Shown here: positions 53,603 through 62,689 of the stretch, piece by piece
Layout of the letters: every line of letters begins with the position of its first letter
Position numbering within the stretch: the stretch's first letter is position 1
Program-made: the position numbers and the translations under genes
Notes under the pieces: model-generated
The model's input: the letters and a program-made list of their open reading frames with translations, nothing else
The model's database searches: none
What the model was told of the DNA's origin: nothing
Assembly (NCBI GenBank): GCA_937864035.1
Contig: CALMIO010000003.1
Location: 264,673-328,672 of the forward strand
DNA from: an uncultured Pseudomonadota bacterium
GTDB taxonomy: Bacteria; Bdellovibrionota_C; UBA2361; CALMIO01
DNA: 64,000 nt
Direction: 5' to 3'

Positions 53603-55108
53603 TTAACCGATTTTAAACACTAAATATCTTGTCCCTTCCGAACGTCTGACAAGCACCATAAAAGAGCCTTTTTTACTGTTTGTCATCTCGGCTGTATATT
53701 TTTTTATCACTCGATCAAGATCTGATGGCTTATCAACTTCGATATTATCAAAACGCTCAATAATATCTCCTCGCGCAAGGCCGGCAACAGCTGCAACCGA
53801 ATTCTCCTCAACACTCTCAACTAATATCCCTTTTGGGCTCCTTATCTTCAAAAGAGCCGCCAACTCTTGTGGAATCTCAGAGGCGGCAAATCCAAATATA
53901 TTAGTTGCTGACAATTGAGAAGCGTTAGTCTGCTTGGCTGTCAGATCATTAGCAACCTCCTCCAAGACAACCTCAAGATTAAGATGAGACAATTTTCTTA
54001 ATAACTTAATTGGCAACTTAACCCCTAGAGGAGAACGTGCCACGATACTTGGCAAATCACTATGATCTATTATCTCCTTATCAGCAAAAGACAAGACGAG
54101 ATCACCCCTTTGAATGCCAGCTTTACTAGCTGGACTTTTATCAAGCACATCAGCAACTAACGCACCGCGAGGCTCTTTCATATTAGCCATTGCCAAATCA
54201 AGCGCTTCAAAAACATCTTGATTAACCTCTTGAATCATGACACCTAAAAAGCCCCGCCGTACCCTGCCCCTCTCTTTAAGCTCAGAAATAATCTCTTTTA
54301 CCTGATTGATCGGTATGGCAAATCCGATTCCTATATTAAAACCAGAAGATAAAAGTTGAGAACGTGGACTATAAATCGCGGAAGCAACTCCAATAACTTG
54401 CCCTTTTAAATTTACCAATGGTCCGCCGGAACTGCCCGGGTTAATCGAAGCATCCGTCTGGATAAAAGCGTCAAGAGGAGCAGTCTCTCGCGAAAAAATC
54501 TTGCGAGCTTTTGCTGAAATAATACCAGCTGTTACCGTTTGTCCCAATTGAAATTGATTGCCAATCGCAATCACCCAGTCGCCAATCTCTATTTGATCGG
54601 AATTTCCAAGATAAACAAAATTAAATTTTTTTGAATCATCTCTAATTTTTAAAAGAGCCACGTCGGTTTTGCGATCTTGAGCTAGAACATCTACTGGATA
54701 CTCATGTTTATCACCCAAAATCCTCACCCTTACTTTCTCGGCGCCCTCTATGACATGAGCATTGGTTACAACATAACCATTTTCCGATAAAATAAAACCA
54801 GATCCTTTGGCTTTGGCCGTGCTAGCATCAGGCTTAAGCAAGTTCCCCCGTTTCTCGCCCCCATTTTCAAACGCTTGCATAATCTCCTTGCCCACAACTT
54901 CCACGCTGACAACGGCTCGGCTAATTTCACTAACTAGAGGGGCAAAGCTTAAAGGAGCGCCGCTTGTTAAGGCCGCTTCAACAGCCTCAATCTTTGGTAT
55001 GCCCTCTTTAAAAAACAGCTCAGCCGGAGCCGTGCTCTGAGCCGACAATGGCGCAACACCCAGCGCAACTATCAAGAATATCGCAAATATTACTCTTAAC
55101 AAAAACAT
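53603..55108 (-). CDS. Periplasmic serine protease, Do family (second copy)
   Basis: A 501-residue HtrA-like protease with a cleavable signal peptide (1-23, ...APLSAQS). Catalytic residues are in VVTNAHVIEGAEK (His), KTDVALLKI (Asp) and NPGSSGGPLV (Ser). Two PDZ domains follow (GFLGVMIQEVN ... GIQRGDLVLSF, and IFGFAASEIPQ ... GLARGDIIERF). Compared with the 22.6 kb copy the N-terminal loop is different (MQAFENGGEKRGNLLKPDAS), so this is a distinct paralogue, not a recent duplicate. It is in an operon with the cytochrome c gene, six bases apart. Confidence 0.92.
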   Translation of the reverse strand: MFLLRVIFAIFLIVALGVAPLSAQSTAPAELFFKEGIPKIEAVEAALTSGAPLSFAPLVSEISRAVVSVEVVGKEIMQAFENGGEKRGNLLKPDASTAKAKGSGFILSENGYVVTNAHVIEGAEKVRVRILGDKHEYPVDVLAQDRKTDVALLKIRDDSKKFNFVYLGNSDQIEIGDWVIAIGNQFQLGQTVTAGIISAKARKIFSRETAPLDAFIQTDASINPGSSGGPLVNLKGQVIGVASAIYSPRSQLLSSGFNIGIGFAIPINQVKEIISELKERGRVRRGFLGVMIQEVNQDVFEALDLAMANMKEPRGALVADVLDKSPASKAGIQRGDLVLSFADKEIIDHSDLPSIVARSPLGVKLPIKLLRKLSHLNLEVVLEEVANDLTAKQTNASQLSATNIFGFAASEIPQELAALLKIRSPKGILVESVEENSVAAVAGLARGDIIERFDNIEVDKPSDLDRVIKKYTAEMTNSKKGSFMVLVRRSEGTRYLVFKIG

Positions 55109-55121
55109 TTAAGTCGATAGG

Positions 55122-55589
55122 TCAGTTTGATGAATTTCTAACAAAGCTAAGGCGCAAGTTATGCAAAATTTCTTCTAACAGGTGTTCCTCATCCTTGCTT
55201 AAATTCCCCTTAGTTTTCTCTTTGAGTAAAGATAATATATCGATAGTTTGCTTAGCGGCCTGCAAATCAACCTGCACCTCTATATCGGGTGGCGGTTTAA
55301 TGTCTCCTAACTGCATTAATGTTTGAGTAGCTAAAGATATAACAAACTGAGAAAAATTTAACTCGGCTAATGAATCACCAAAGACCTTGCCTGTTTGAGA
55401 GTTTAGATTAGAGGTTACGCTCTCAGAGCGGCTTGCCTTTGCTCCTGTTTGCCCCGAACTTTGCAAAGAACTTCCCTTGCCACTATCATCGGAGCTCTCG
55501 TTTACAGAATCTATTGGACGCTCTTCTCCTGCCTGATCAAAACGCCTAGCATCTTTAATCACAAATCCTTTTTTATTCTCTTCCGACAT
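55122..55589 (-). CDS. DUF1844 domain protein
   Basis: A 155-residue protein. The first 75 residues are Ser-rich and disordered. Then comes the DUF1844 core, FSQFVISLATQTLMQLGDI, followed by VDLQAAKQTIDILSLLKEKT and EEHLLEEILHNLRLSFV. The family is widespread in deltaproteobacteria, acidobacteria and related phyla with unknown function. It begins the operon with the Do protease (13 bases between). Confidence 0.85.
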   Translation of the reverse strand: MSEENKKGFVIKDARRFDQAGEERPIDSVNESSDDSGKGSSLQSSGQTGAKASRSESVTSNLNSQTGKVFGDSLAELNFSQFVISLATQTLMQLGDIKPPPDIEVQVDLQAAKQTIDILSLLKEKTKGNLSKDEEHLLEEILHNLRLSFVRNSSN

Positions 55590-55705
55590 AACTAAATATT
55601 TTATCTATCTGAAAGAAAAAGCAAAATAACTAGCTTAAACTTAGATCAAAATTAATAATTTCGCTACTACTAGGCTAAGGCTAGTATAACCTAAGCGAGA
55701 TTTTG

Positions 55706-56494
55706 ATGGGAAAATTTAATTTTATTCAGCTAGGAAGCGGCTCCTCTTTTGGGGTACCAGTACCGGCCTGCCAGTGCGCCGTTTGCCTATCGGAAAACCC
55801 AAAAAACAAAAGATTTCGCACCTCGGCTTTAATCTCAAACGAAAGCGGTGAAAATTTACTAATTGACTGCTCGGCCGATTTTAGAACGCTAGCATTAAAG
55901 CATAAGATAAAAAATATAAATGGTCTATTATTAACACATTGCCACGCCGATCATGTACTAGGACTTGATGATCTACGGGGATATAACAAGGCTCAAAAAA
56001 GTCCGATCAAAATTTTTAGCTCGGAGGTAACCTTTAAAGAAATTAGCAGAATTTTTAGTTATGCTTTTCAGCAAAATCCATCATTGGCGGGTCTTTCAGC
56101 GCCGCAATTTGAAATACATCAACTAGAACCATTTGCGGAGTTTGAGATTTTAGGAATCAAGGCAAAAACTTTTGAATTAATACATGGGAAAATGAGTGTT
56201 ATTGGCTTAAGAATTGGAGAGCTAGTTTACGCGACAGATTTTAAAAACTGCTCCCAAGAAACACTGAATATTATCAAAGGTTGTAAATACTTAATGCTTG
56301 ACTCAATAGGCTATCAGCAGATCAGCCAGCATTTAACCATACCAGAAGCTATAGAATTTTCCAAAAAAGTTGGCGCTGAAAAAACCTATTTAATTCATCT
56401 CAACCATAAAGTAGATCACGATCAGACGAACGCCCAACTACCAGCTGGAATTGAATTGGCTTATGATGGGTTAAGCTTTTCCTTTTTGGCTTAA
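55706..56494 (+). CDS. Metallo-beta-lactamase-fold hydrolase, PhnP-like
   Basis: About 262 residues; ATG 55706 follows the in-frame TTG 55703. It begins FIQLGSGSSFGVPVPACQCA with a cluster of Cys (CQCAVC), like the zinc-binding insertion of PhnP phosphodiesterases. LLTHCHADHVLGLDDLRGYN is the HxHxDH metal site with PhnP-type continuation. VYATDFKNCS and LIHLNHKVDH give the later metal-ligand segments. PhnP hydrolyses cyclic phosphoribose; this member's substrate is not established by sequence. The gene converges on carD with a four-base overlap. Confidence 0.85.
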   Translation: MGKFNFIQLGSGSSFGVPVPACQCAVCLSENPKNKRFRTSALISNESGENLLIDCSADFRTLALKHKIKNINGLLLTHCHADHVLGLDDLRGYNKAQKSPIKIFSSEVTFKEISRIFSYAFQQNPSLAGLSAPQFEIHQLEPFAEFEILGIKAKTFELIHGKMSVIGLRIGELVYATDFKNCSQETLNIIKGCKYLMLDSIGYQQISQHLTIPEAIEFSKKVGAEKTYLIHLNHKVDHDQTNAQLPAGIELAYDGLSFSFLA

Positions 56495-57000
56495 CCAAAA
56501 AGATTTTTATTGGCAAAAAATTCTTTTAACTCGGTTTTAACTCTCTCAGCTGGACGCGCCTTAGCAATGGCAATTTCATTCACAAGAAGATGTTGCGCAG
56601 TATCCAACATTTTTTTCTCGCCAAACGAGAGCTCTTTATCAGAGCTCAAAACGCAGAGATCTCGCAAAACTTCTGCTATCTCATAAACCGAGCCGGTATT
56701 AATCTTCTGAGAATACTCGCGAAATCTCCGATTCCATGTCTGCAATTCAATCTTACCCTGTCTTTTCCGTAAAATTTCGTAAACTTTATTGACTCCCTTT
56801 TTATCTAAAACTTTTCGCAAGCCATTAACATAAGCGTGATCTACCGGCACCGTTAGCTTCATACCACTTTCAGCAATAACAATCTCTAAAACCTGAGTTT
56901 CTATTCCAGCAACTGTTTTTTTCTTGATCTCTTTAATTTCGCCAACACCATGGCGTGGATAAACAACCTTATCACCGACTTTAAATCCATCTTTTTTCAA
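56491..57000 (-). CDS. carD: CarD-family transcription regulator
   Basis: A 169-residue RNA polymerase-binding factor. The N-terminal Tudor-like domain, FKVGDKVVYPRHGVGEIKEI, with VLEIVIAESGMKLTVPVDHA, is the RID found in CarD/CdnL. The C-terminal helical domain contains WNRRFREYSQKI, with the conserved Trp that wedges open the promoter fork. It is a general initiation co-activator of rRNA and growth genes in myxobacteria and actinobacteria. The start is TTG 57000 behind an unusually good ribosome site, GGAGGAG. Confidence 0.93.
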   Translation of the reverse strand: MKKDGFKVGDKVVYPRHGVGEIKEIKKKTVAGIETQVLEIVIAESGMKLTVPVDHAYVNGLRKVLDKKGVNKVYEILRKRQGKIELQTWNRRFREYSQKINTGSVYEIAEVLRDLCVLSSDKELSFGEKKMLDTAQHLLVNEIAIAKARPAERVKTELKEFFANKNLFG

Positions 57001-57457
57001 GGCTCGCTCTCCTCCAAATAGAATAAAAAAACTAGATAAAACTTAAACTAAAAATCTTAATCTTACCCCTCAAAAACAAAGCCAAAGGACTAATTTGGGA
57101 ATTACTAAAAAATACCCTCATAGACTGATGCCACTGGTAACGGAAGAAAATAGAAAAAAGATAAATTAAGATATACTCTCTTGGGAAAGACGGCAAAAAC
57201 AAAATCGCAAAGAGAAAAAAATGAGATAAGGATGGAAAACCAACCTTAACACTCGTCAGAAAGGCAGTAAGAAACTTTTTAAAGTTTTTTATTGCCGCTA
57301 GTTTGCACGTTCTTAGCACGGGGGGTAATTAAGTTTTTTCAAACTTTCACTTGCTAAAAGATCAAAAATCCTATTTGTTTGGAACTTTTTATAAATTTTT
57401 AGCGAGCGACAAGCGAGAATCATACACTAAAATCAGAACCAAATCAAATCCGCCAAT

Positions 57458-57491
57458 CCATCCTCATAAATAGCCATTTTTTAGAGGATGG
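57458..57491. other. Isolated hairpin in the intergenic region
   Basis: CCATCCTC (57458-57465) pairs perfectly with GAGGATGG (57484-57491) around an 18-base loop. It could be the remnant of a structured RNA, a terminator or an operator; no gene adjoins it. Confidence 0.4.
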
Positions 57492-57547
57492 TGGAGTTAC
57501 AAGAAAATTACTTCATAATTTGATATTGATTACTTTAGACGACAAGA

Positions 57548-57577
57548 TTGCTTTTTAAATATTTACTCATATATAAT
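57548..57577 (+). promoter_or_regulatory. Promoter of tRNA-Val
   Basis: TTGCTT (57548-57553), an 18-base spacer and perfect TATAAT (57572-57577) lie about 58 bases before the mature tRNA 5' end. Confidence 0.6.
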
Positions 57578-57635
57578 ATTTTACCGATAAAATTAGTTCA
57601 CGCTTTTTTACATAAGTATTTATATAAGCATCAGC

Positions 57636-57709
57636 AGGCGTGTAGCTCAGTTGGTTAGAGCACTTGCTTGACAGGCAAGGGGTCAACAGTTCGAATCTGT
57701 TCACGCCTA
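57636..57709 (+). tRNA. tRNA-Val (GAC anticodon)
   Basis: A 74-base cloverleaf. The acceptor AGGCGTG (57636-57642) pairs with CACGCCT (57702-57708). The D arm has AGCTCAGTTGGTTAGAGC. The anticodon stem is CTTGC/GCAAG with loop TTGACAG, giving GAC. The T arm AACAG-TTCGAAT-CTGTT is canonical. CCA is not encoded. Confidence 0.95.
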
Positions 57710-57917
57710 AATTTTTTAATTAGATGTTTTTTCATTGATATCTCAGGTTAGGATAACCAAGGCGCCAGCTCGAGCTAATCGCATAATAACCTCGTTTTTC
57801 GATATAATTTAGACTGGTTTGATGCTATTTGTCGGAACCTTTAAAAGATTTGATAAATCCTTTAAAATTTTGTATAATTTCAAGTCTTGTAAAATTTTCT
57901 AGGGCAAAAGTTGAAAG

Positions 57918-58124
57918 ATGCCAAAAATGAAAACAAACCGCTTTGCGGCAAAAAAATTTAGAGTTACTGCTAGTGGCAGAGTAAAAAGAGCTAGGGCAAA
58001 TACTGGTCACAACACCGGCAAGAAGTCCCGCAAATTAACTCGTCAGCTTAAGGGCCGAGTTGTTTTGGACAAAACAAATAGTTACGCTCTTAAGAAATTG
58101 CTTCCTAATGCAGGCATAAAATAA
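57918..58124 (+). CDS. rpmI: 50S ribosomal protein L35
   Basis: A 68-residue basic protein with the L35 pattern: PKMKTNRFAAKKFRVTASGR, then HNTGKKSRKLTRQLKG. ATG 57918. It precedes rplT by 47 bases as usual. infC (IF3), which normally heads this operon and mediates its autoregulation, is absent upstream; a tRNA gene takes its place. Confidence 0.96.
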   Translation: MPKMKTNRFAAKKFRVTASGRVKRARANTGHNTGKKSRKLTRQLKGRVVLDKTNSYALKKLLPNAGIK

Positions 58125-58171
58125 TTGAGTTTAGTCTAGTTTGAATATAATTTTTTAAACATTAATTAAAG

Positions 58172-58522
58172 ATGCGCGTCAAGGGTGGAATAAAAGGAAG
58201 AAAAAGGCATAAAAGGTGGCTTAAAAAGGCTGAGGGTTTTAGGGGGCGCAGGAAAAATTGTTTTCGACTCGCGAAGTTAGCAGTTCAACGCTCAATGCGT
58301 TATGCTTACAAACATCGCCGTTTAAGGAAACGTCAATTTCGCGAGCTTTGGATTTTAAGAATTAATGCGGCCGCTAGGAGCAATGGTTTAAGCTACTCTA
58401 AGTTTATGGCAAATCTTAAAACTTCTGGCATTAGCCTAAACCGCAAAGTTTTGGCTGACCTTGCGACTCGCAATCCGACAACTTTTGCCGCCCTTTGTTC
58501 AAAAATTAACATTGCAAATTAA
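58172..58522 (+). CDS. rplT: 50S ribosomal protein L20
   Basis: A 116-residue 23S rRNA-binding protein essential for early 50S assembly. RVKGGIKGRKRHKRWLKKAE and GFRGRRKNCFRLAKLAVQRS, then YAYKHRRLRKRQFRELWILR, are the family landmarks. The C-terminal half is the globular rRNA/leader-binding part. ATG 58172. A terminator-like hairpin follows at 58533. Confidence 0.97.
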   Translation: MRVKGGIKGRKRHKRWLKKAEGFRGRRKNCFRLAKLAVQRSMRYAYKHRRLRKRQFRELWILRINAAARSNGLSYSKFMANLKTSGISLNRKVLADLATRNPTTFAALCSKINIAN

Positions 58523-58532
58523 ACCATCTAAA

Positions 58533-58560
58533 AGCCAGCGCAAAAAGATTGGCTGTTTTT
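58533..58560 (+). terminator. Probable terminator after rplT
   Basis: A short stem, AGCCA (58533-58537) with TGGCT (58550-58554), 12-base loop, directly followed by GTTTTTGTT. Ten bases after the rplT stop. Confidence 0.5.
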
Positions 58561-58694
58561 GTTAGTTAGGTTTGATTTGGCAAAGGTTAAATAGGAATCG
58601 TTGTAAAAACAATTAGCTTATCTATGTAGTCAACATAAACAGCTTTTTACATAAAAAACAACGAGTAATTTCAGCTTTCAAAATCTCGCCTTTT

Positions 58695-59165
58695 ATGAAT
58701 TTCATCGGCGAAATTATCTCAATTTCTGATCCAAGTCTCGCAGAAAAAATTTTGGAATTTAAACATCTCTGCTCGCCAAAAAATTCAACCAAAGAATGGT
58801 GTCTGGAAGTTGCCTCCATAGCCAAGCGCCTTCAAAGTGGAAAATATATTTATATCGGAATTTGTGACAACCAAAAGATAATAGCTCTCTCAGAAGTTGC
58901 CTTACTTGACAAAGAAACCGCCGAAATAAGCAATTTAGCAGTAGCAATCGATCGCCGCAGACAAGGTTTCGGAGAAAAACTGCTCGGCGCCGTCCTCCAA
59001 AAATTCAAAACATTGGGGGTAAGAAAGATTTTATTAGAGACGCGAGTATCTAACGAGCCAGCGATCAGGCTTTACAAGTTGTTTGGATTTAAAGAAGATG
59101 GTATTAGAAAAAATTACTATAAAAATCCAGACGAAGACGCTCTGCTAATGTCGGCAAACACCTAA
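58695..59165 (+). CDS. GNAT-family N-acetyltransferase
   Basis: A 156-residue acetyl-CoA-dependent acyltransferase. ISNLAVAIDRRRQGFGEKLL is motif A, with the Q/R-x-x-G-x-G/A pyrophosphate loop (RRQGFGEKL). ILLETRVSNEPAIRLYKLFG is motif B (N.pAi.LY...GF), followed by DGIRKNYYKNPDEDALLM. This is the RimI-like arrangement that acetylates ribosomal protein S18 N-termini, but many RimI-like enzymes have other targets. It is convergent with leuS. Confidence 0.85.
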   Translation: MNFIGEIISISDPSLAEKILEFKHLCSPKNSTKEWCLEVASIAKRLQSGKYIYIGICDNQKIIALSEVALLDKETAEISNLAVAIDRRRQGFGEKLLGAVLQKFKTLGVRKILLETRVSNEPAIRLYKLFGFKEDGIRKNYYKNPDEDALLMSANT

Positions 59166-59189
59166 ATCAATCAGGCGCTGACGCGCCAC

Positions 59190-61895
59190 TTAAAAAACAA
59201 CATTAACCAATCTCGGCAAATTTGAGTCCTTATGCCGCACTATAAAAAACTGCGGATTTTTAGAGGCTAGGTCTCCTCCAACGACGGACAATGCCCGTTG
59301 CCGCAAACTTTCTTCGCTGGCATCAACGCTGACAACTATCACCCCTCGTTTTTTACCATTAACTTGCACAGCAACATTTACCTCGCTCGCTTCAAGATAA
59401 CGCTCTTCATAAGTTGGCCAACTAACGTAAGCAATACTCTGGTTATGTCCTAACCTTTGCCAAAATTCTTCGGCAAGATGGGGAGCAAAAGGAGAAAGCA
59501 ATAAAACAAAATTCTTGATGGTTTCGCGCGATACTAATTCGCTTTCAACTTCATTGATAAACTCCATAAATCCAGCTATCGCAGTGTTAAAAGAGAAATT
59601 CTCGATATCTTCGGTTACCCGCTTGATTAGTTTATGAATAGAACGTTTAACATTTTCCGGTTCATTTGCCAGATCAACTAAATCACGGCGCACTCCAGTT
59701 TCTTGCTCGCCAGTAACAAATCTCCAAGCGCGTTTTAAAAAGCGCGAAATTCCGGGCACCGCTCTTGGATTCCAAGAACGCGACTGATTAAACGGAGCCA
59801 TAAACATCAGATACATACGGTAAGTATCGGCTCCAAACTCATTAACAACCGAGTCAAGGCTGATGACATTACGCAAAGATTTTGACATTTTCGCAACAAT
59901 CTGAGTTACCGGCTCGCCCGTGTCTTTTTTAACGAAACGCTCCTCACCCAAATCTTTGACCTGATCAACCGGAACTAACGCCCCACGCTGATCTTGATAA
60001 GCAAAACTTTCGACCATTCCTTGATTGCGCAAGCTAATAAAAGGTTCTGGGGTCGTAACAACTCCAAGATCATACAGAACCTTATGCCAAAATCTGGCGT
60101 ACAGTAGATGTAAAACGGCGTGTTCAGCTCCGCCAACATACAAATCGACTGGCAGGACTTTTTCCGCCAATTTCGGATCAACCATCGCGTTTTGATTATG
60201 GGGATCGACGAAACGAATATAATACCAACATGATCCGGCCCACTGCGGCATCGTATTGGTTTCGCGCCTACCTTTCTTGCCCGTTTTAGGACAAGTTACT
60301 TCAAGCCAAGTAGCAGCCTTGGCAAGCGGCGACTCTCCGCTTTCAGATGGTTTAAAATCTCCAATATCTGGCAGAGTCAGCGGCAGCTCGTCTTCATTCA
60401 CCGCTGTAACCGTTCCATCTTCCCAGTGAATTATCGGGATAGGCTCTCCCCAATAACGTTGCCTTGAGAAAAGCCAATCTCGCAATTTATATTGAATTAC
60501 TCTTTTGCCAAAACCATTCTTTTCAAGCCAATCAGATATTTTAGCTCCAGCTTCAAAATTACTTAAGCCGCTGAGCCGCAAAGGATCTTCACCGACAGCC
60601 AGCATAACACCGCTTTCACTCCAAGCTATTTCGCCTTCAGAGATCGCCTTTATAATGCCGACTTCGGCGCTCTCCGGTAGCAAAACCGGACGAATATCAA
60701 TTCCAAACGTCCGCGCAAATTCAAAATCACGATAATCGTGAGCCGGCACCCCCATAACCGCGCCAGTACCAACATTTGCCAAGACGTAATCCCCCACATA
60801 GAGAGGAACAGCCTCTCCATTAATCGGATTTTTAAGAAAACTTCCGGTAAAAACCCCTGTTTTCTTGCGATTTTCAATAGTGCGATCCAGATCGCTTAAA
60901 CGGCTCGCTGCCGCGCAATACTCTTGAACAACAGAAGTATAATCCGGCTCAACCAGCAGAGAGAGTGAAGGGTGCTCGGGAGAGATAACAAAAAAAGTAA
61001 CACCAAATAAAGTGTCGGGTCTGGTGGTAAAAGCCCGCAATGAAATTGGCTTATCAATTCCCTGAAATTCGATCTCAACTCCTTCGCGTCTGCCGATCCA
61101 GTTTCGTTGTTGCTCAATAATCGGCTCTGGCCACTTCAGCAGATCCAAATCTTTCAGCAAACGCTCGGCGTATTTTGTAATTCTTAAAAACCATTGCCTA
61201 AGCGGTTTGCGAAAAACCTCGTGATCACCCCTTTCAGAGCGGCCATTAATAACCTCTTCATTCGCCAAAACAGTACCAAGCGCCGGACACCAATTGACCA
61301 AAGCTTCCGCGTAATAAGCCAGACGAAAACGGCTCTGATAATCTTGCACGGCAAGTTCGCCTTTCGCACTTATATCTTCGGGAATTGGCAACTCCTCTAT
61401 GGGGCGGGCCTTTTCAAGCTGATCATCATACCAAGAATTAAACAATTTAATAAAAATATCCTGTGTCCAACGGTAATATTCCGGATCGCATGTGTTAAAC
61501 GCCCTAGACCAATCAAAACTTAAACCAACTTTTTTTAATTGGTTGGTAAAAGTTTCACAATTCTTTAAAGTAAACTTCGCTGGATGCTCGCCAGTAAGAA
61601 TCGCATGTTGTTCGGCTGGCAAACCAAAAGCATCATAACCCATAGGATGTAATACCTGATAACCACGATGCCGCATGTAGCGCGAGTAGATGTCACTGCC
61701 AGTGTAACCCATTGGATGTCCAATATGCAGACCAGCGCCAGACGGATATGGAAACATATCAAGGCAGTAAAATTTAGGCTTTTCGCCATCACCTGACAAA
61801 TTAACGGAAAAAGTTTTAGTACTCTCCCAAAATTTCTGCCATTTATTTTCTATTTGATTATGATCGTACGCTTTTGCCATAATACCAGAGATCAT
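59190..61895 (-). CDS. leuS: Leucyl-tRNA synthetase
   Basis: A 901-residue class Ia synthetase. FPYPSGAGLHIGHPMGYTGS contains the HIGH box; the CP1 editing domain includes AFTTRPDTLFGVTFFVISPE (Thr-rich editing region) and VMGVPAHDYRDFEFA with the editing Asp. LRDWLFSRQRYWGEPIP, then KMSKSLRNVISLD (KMSKS) follow. The C-terminal LeuRS-specific domain ends in the VQVNGKKRGVI segment typical of the family. The ATG at 61880 (MAKAYDHNQ) is an equally good start. Confidence 0.96.
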   Translation of the reverse strand: MISGIMAKAYDHNQIENKWQKFWESTKTFSVNLSGDGEKPKFYCLDMFPYPSGAGLHIGHPMGYTGSDIYSRYMRHRGYQVLHPMGYDAFGLPAEQHAILTGEHPAKFTLKNCETFTNQLKKVGLSFDWSRAFNTCDPEYYRWTQDIFIKLFNSWYDDQLEKARPIEELPIPEDISAKGELAVQDYQSRFRLAYYAEALVNWCPALGTVLANEEVINGRSERGDHEVFRKPLRQWFLRITKYAERLLKDLDLLKWPEPIIEQQRNWIGRREGVEIEFQGIDKPISLRAFTTRPDTLFGVTFFVISPEHPSLSLLVEPDYTSVVQEYCAAASRLSDLDRTIENRKKTGVFTGSFLKNPINGEAVPLYVGDYVLANVGTGAVMGVPAHDYRDFEFARTFGIDIRPVLLPESAEVGIIKAISEGEIAWSESGVMLAVGEDPLRLSGLSNFEAGAKISDWLEKNGFGKRVIQYKLRDWLFSRQRYWGEPIPIIHWEDGTVTAVNEDELPLTLPDIGDFKPSESGESPLAKAATWLEVTCPKTGKKGRRETNTMPQWAGSCWYYIRFVDPHNQNAMVDPKLAEKVLPVDLYVGGAEHAVLHLLYARFWHKVLYDLGVVTTPEPFISLRNQGMVESFAYQDQRGALVPVDQVKDLGEERFVKKDTGEPVTQIVAKMSKSLRNVISLDSVVNEFGADTYRMYLMFMAPFNQSRSWNPRAVPGISRFLKRAWRFVTGEQETGVRRDLVDLANEPENVKRSIHKLIKRVTEDIENFSFNTAIAGFMEFINEVESELVSRETIKNFVLLLSPFAPHLAEEFWQRLGHNQSIAYVSWPTYEERYLEASEVNVAVQVNGKKRGVIVVSVDASEESLRQRALSVVGGDLASKNPQFFIVRHKDSNLPRLVNVVF

Positions 61896-61981
61896 CTCTA
61901 AACTTTTACTAGCTACGTTAGCTAATAAGCAAAATACATTAAAATAATCAAAGAATAAATAGCGTAGAGAAAAAGATGCTT

Positions 61982-62689
61982 TTAGATTCTTGCTTGGAAA
62001 CGAGCTAATGACAGTTTAAAAAAACGAGACACTGGCGGAGACAGTTTAACACCGCGATCAATCTGCTCGTTTATTTCGCCAAGATAACTGCCGGCGCTAT
62101 TAAAATCCCCCACGTTAAATAACCCAACCACCAGATAAAGAATTGCCTCGGAAGATTCAGGTAGAATTCTTAAAGCTTGTCTCGAAGCAAAAATTCCTTG
62201 ATCCCAATTTTTAGCATGATACCAAACATAAGCGCTTCCAAGCCAAGCAAATAAAAAAGTTGGCGCTACTTCATTTAAGCCGCCAAAAATTTGTTCTGCT
62301 TTTTCAAGCTCTCCGCACTCTAGAAAAAAACGCCCAAGTTCGTATAGCGATCGCTGTTCGTCCTCGGAATAACGCGCTCTCGAAATTTCTTTAAATTCCT
62401 GTTCGCTAATTTTCTGTTCAATTTTATCCGGAAGGGAAATTTTTAATCTCTCAAGGGTCAGTTTTAACATATTCGCTTCGAGTTCTAAGCGTCGTTTCAG
62501 GCTCAAAAGTTCAGATGAAGTTTGCCAAAAATTTTGCGCGCTCGCTTTGAGAACCGCCTCATACCGAAGAAAAAGAGAAGACGAGAAGTTTTCTAAAAAA
62601 TTTAACGAAACCAGAGATGGCAACAGAGAAAGCAGTGGCAACTGCATAAAATCATCCGCCATCTTCAAAAAATCACGGTTTAACGCCAT
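61982..62689 (-). CDS. TPR protein resembling type III secretion translocator chaperones (SycD/LcrH-like)
   Basis: A 235-residue protein. The N-terminal half is helical. Residues about 120-210 form three TPR-like repeats (YELGRFFLECGELEKAEQIF; AWLGSAYVWYHAKNWDQGIF; AILYLVVGLFNVGDFNSAGS), matching the length and spacing of the class II chaperone TPR array. Its ATG overlaps the stop of the FlhB-like gene (TAATG), and the gene order suggests it works with the export gate. An SctG/SycD-like or sorting-platform role is inferred. No transmembrane segment is present. Confidence 0.5.
   Translation of the reverse strand: MALNRDFLKMADDFMQLPLLSLLPSLVSLNFLENFSSSLFLRYEAVLKASAQNFWQTSSELLSLKRRLELEANMLKLTLERLKISLPDKIEQKISEQEFKEISRARYSEDEQRSLYELGRFFLECGELEKAEQIFGGLNEVAPTFLFAWLGSAYVWYHAKNWDQGIFASRQALRILPESSEAILYLVVGLFNVGDFNSAGSYLGEINEQIDRGVKLSPPVSRFFKLSLARFQARI

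Larger units (their letters stand above)
57001..57635. other. Long AT-rich intergenic region before tRNA-Val
   Basis: 635 bases upstream of carD and the tRNA. A 95-codon minus frame (57032-57319) has Phe/Leu-rich low-complexity composition and no clear ribosome site; I do not call it. The recognisable elements are an 8-bp hairpin (57458-57491) and a promoter pair for the tRNA (57548-57577). Confidence 0.6.

Noticed and set aside
57032..57319. A 95-codon minus frame before the tRNA
   Set aside because: Phe/Leu-rich low-complexity translation of AT-rich DNA, no ribosome site, no recognisable domain.
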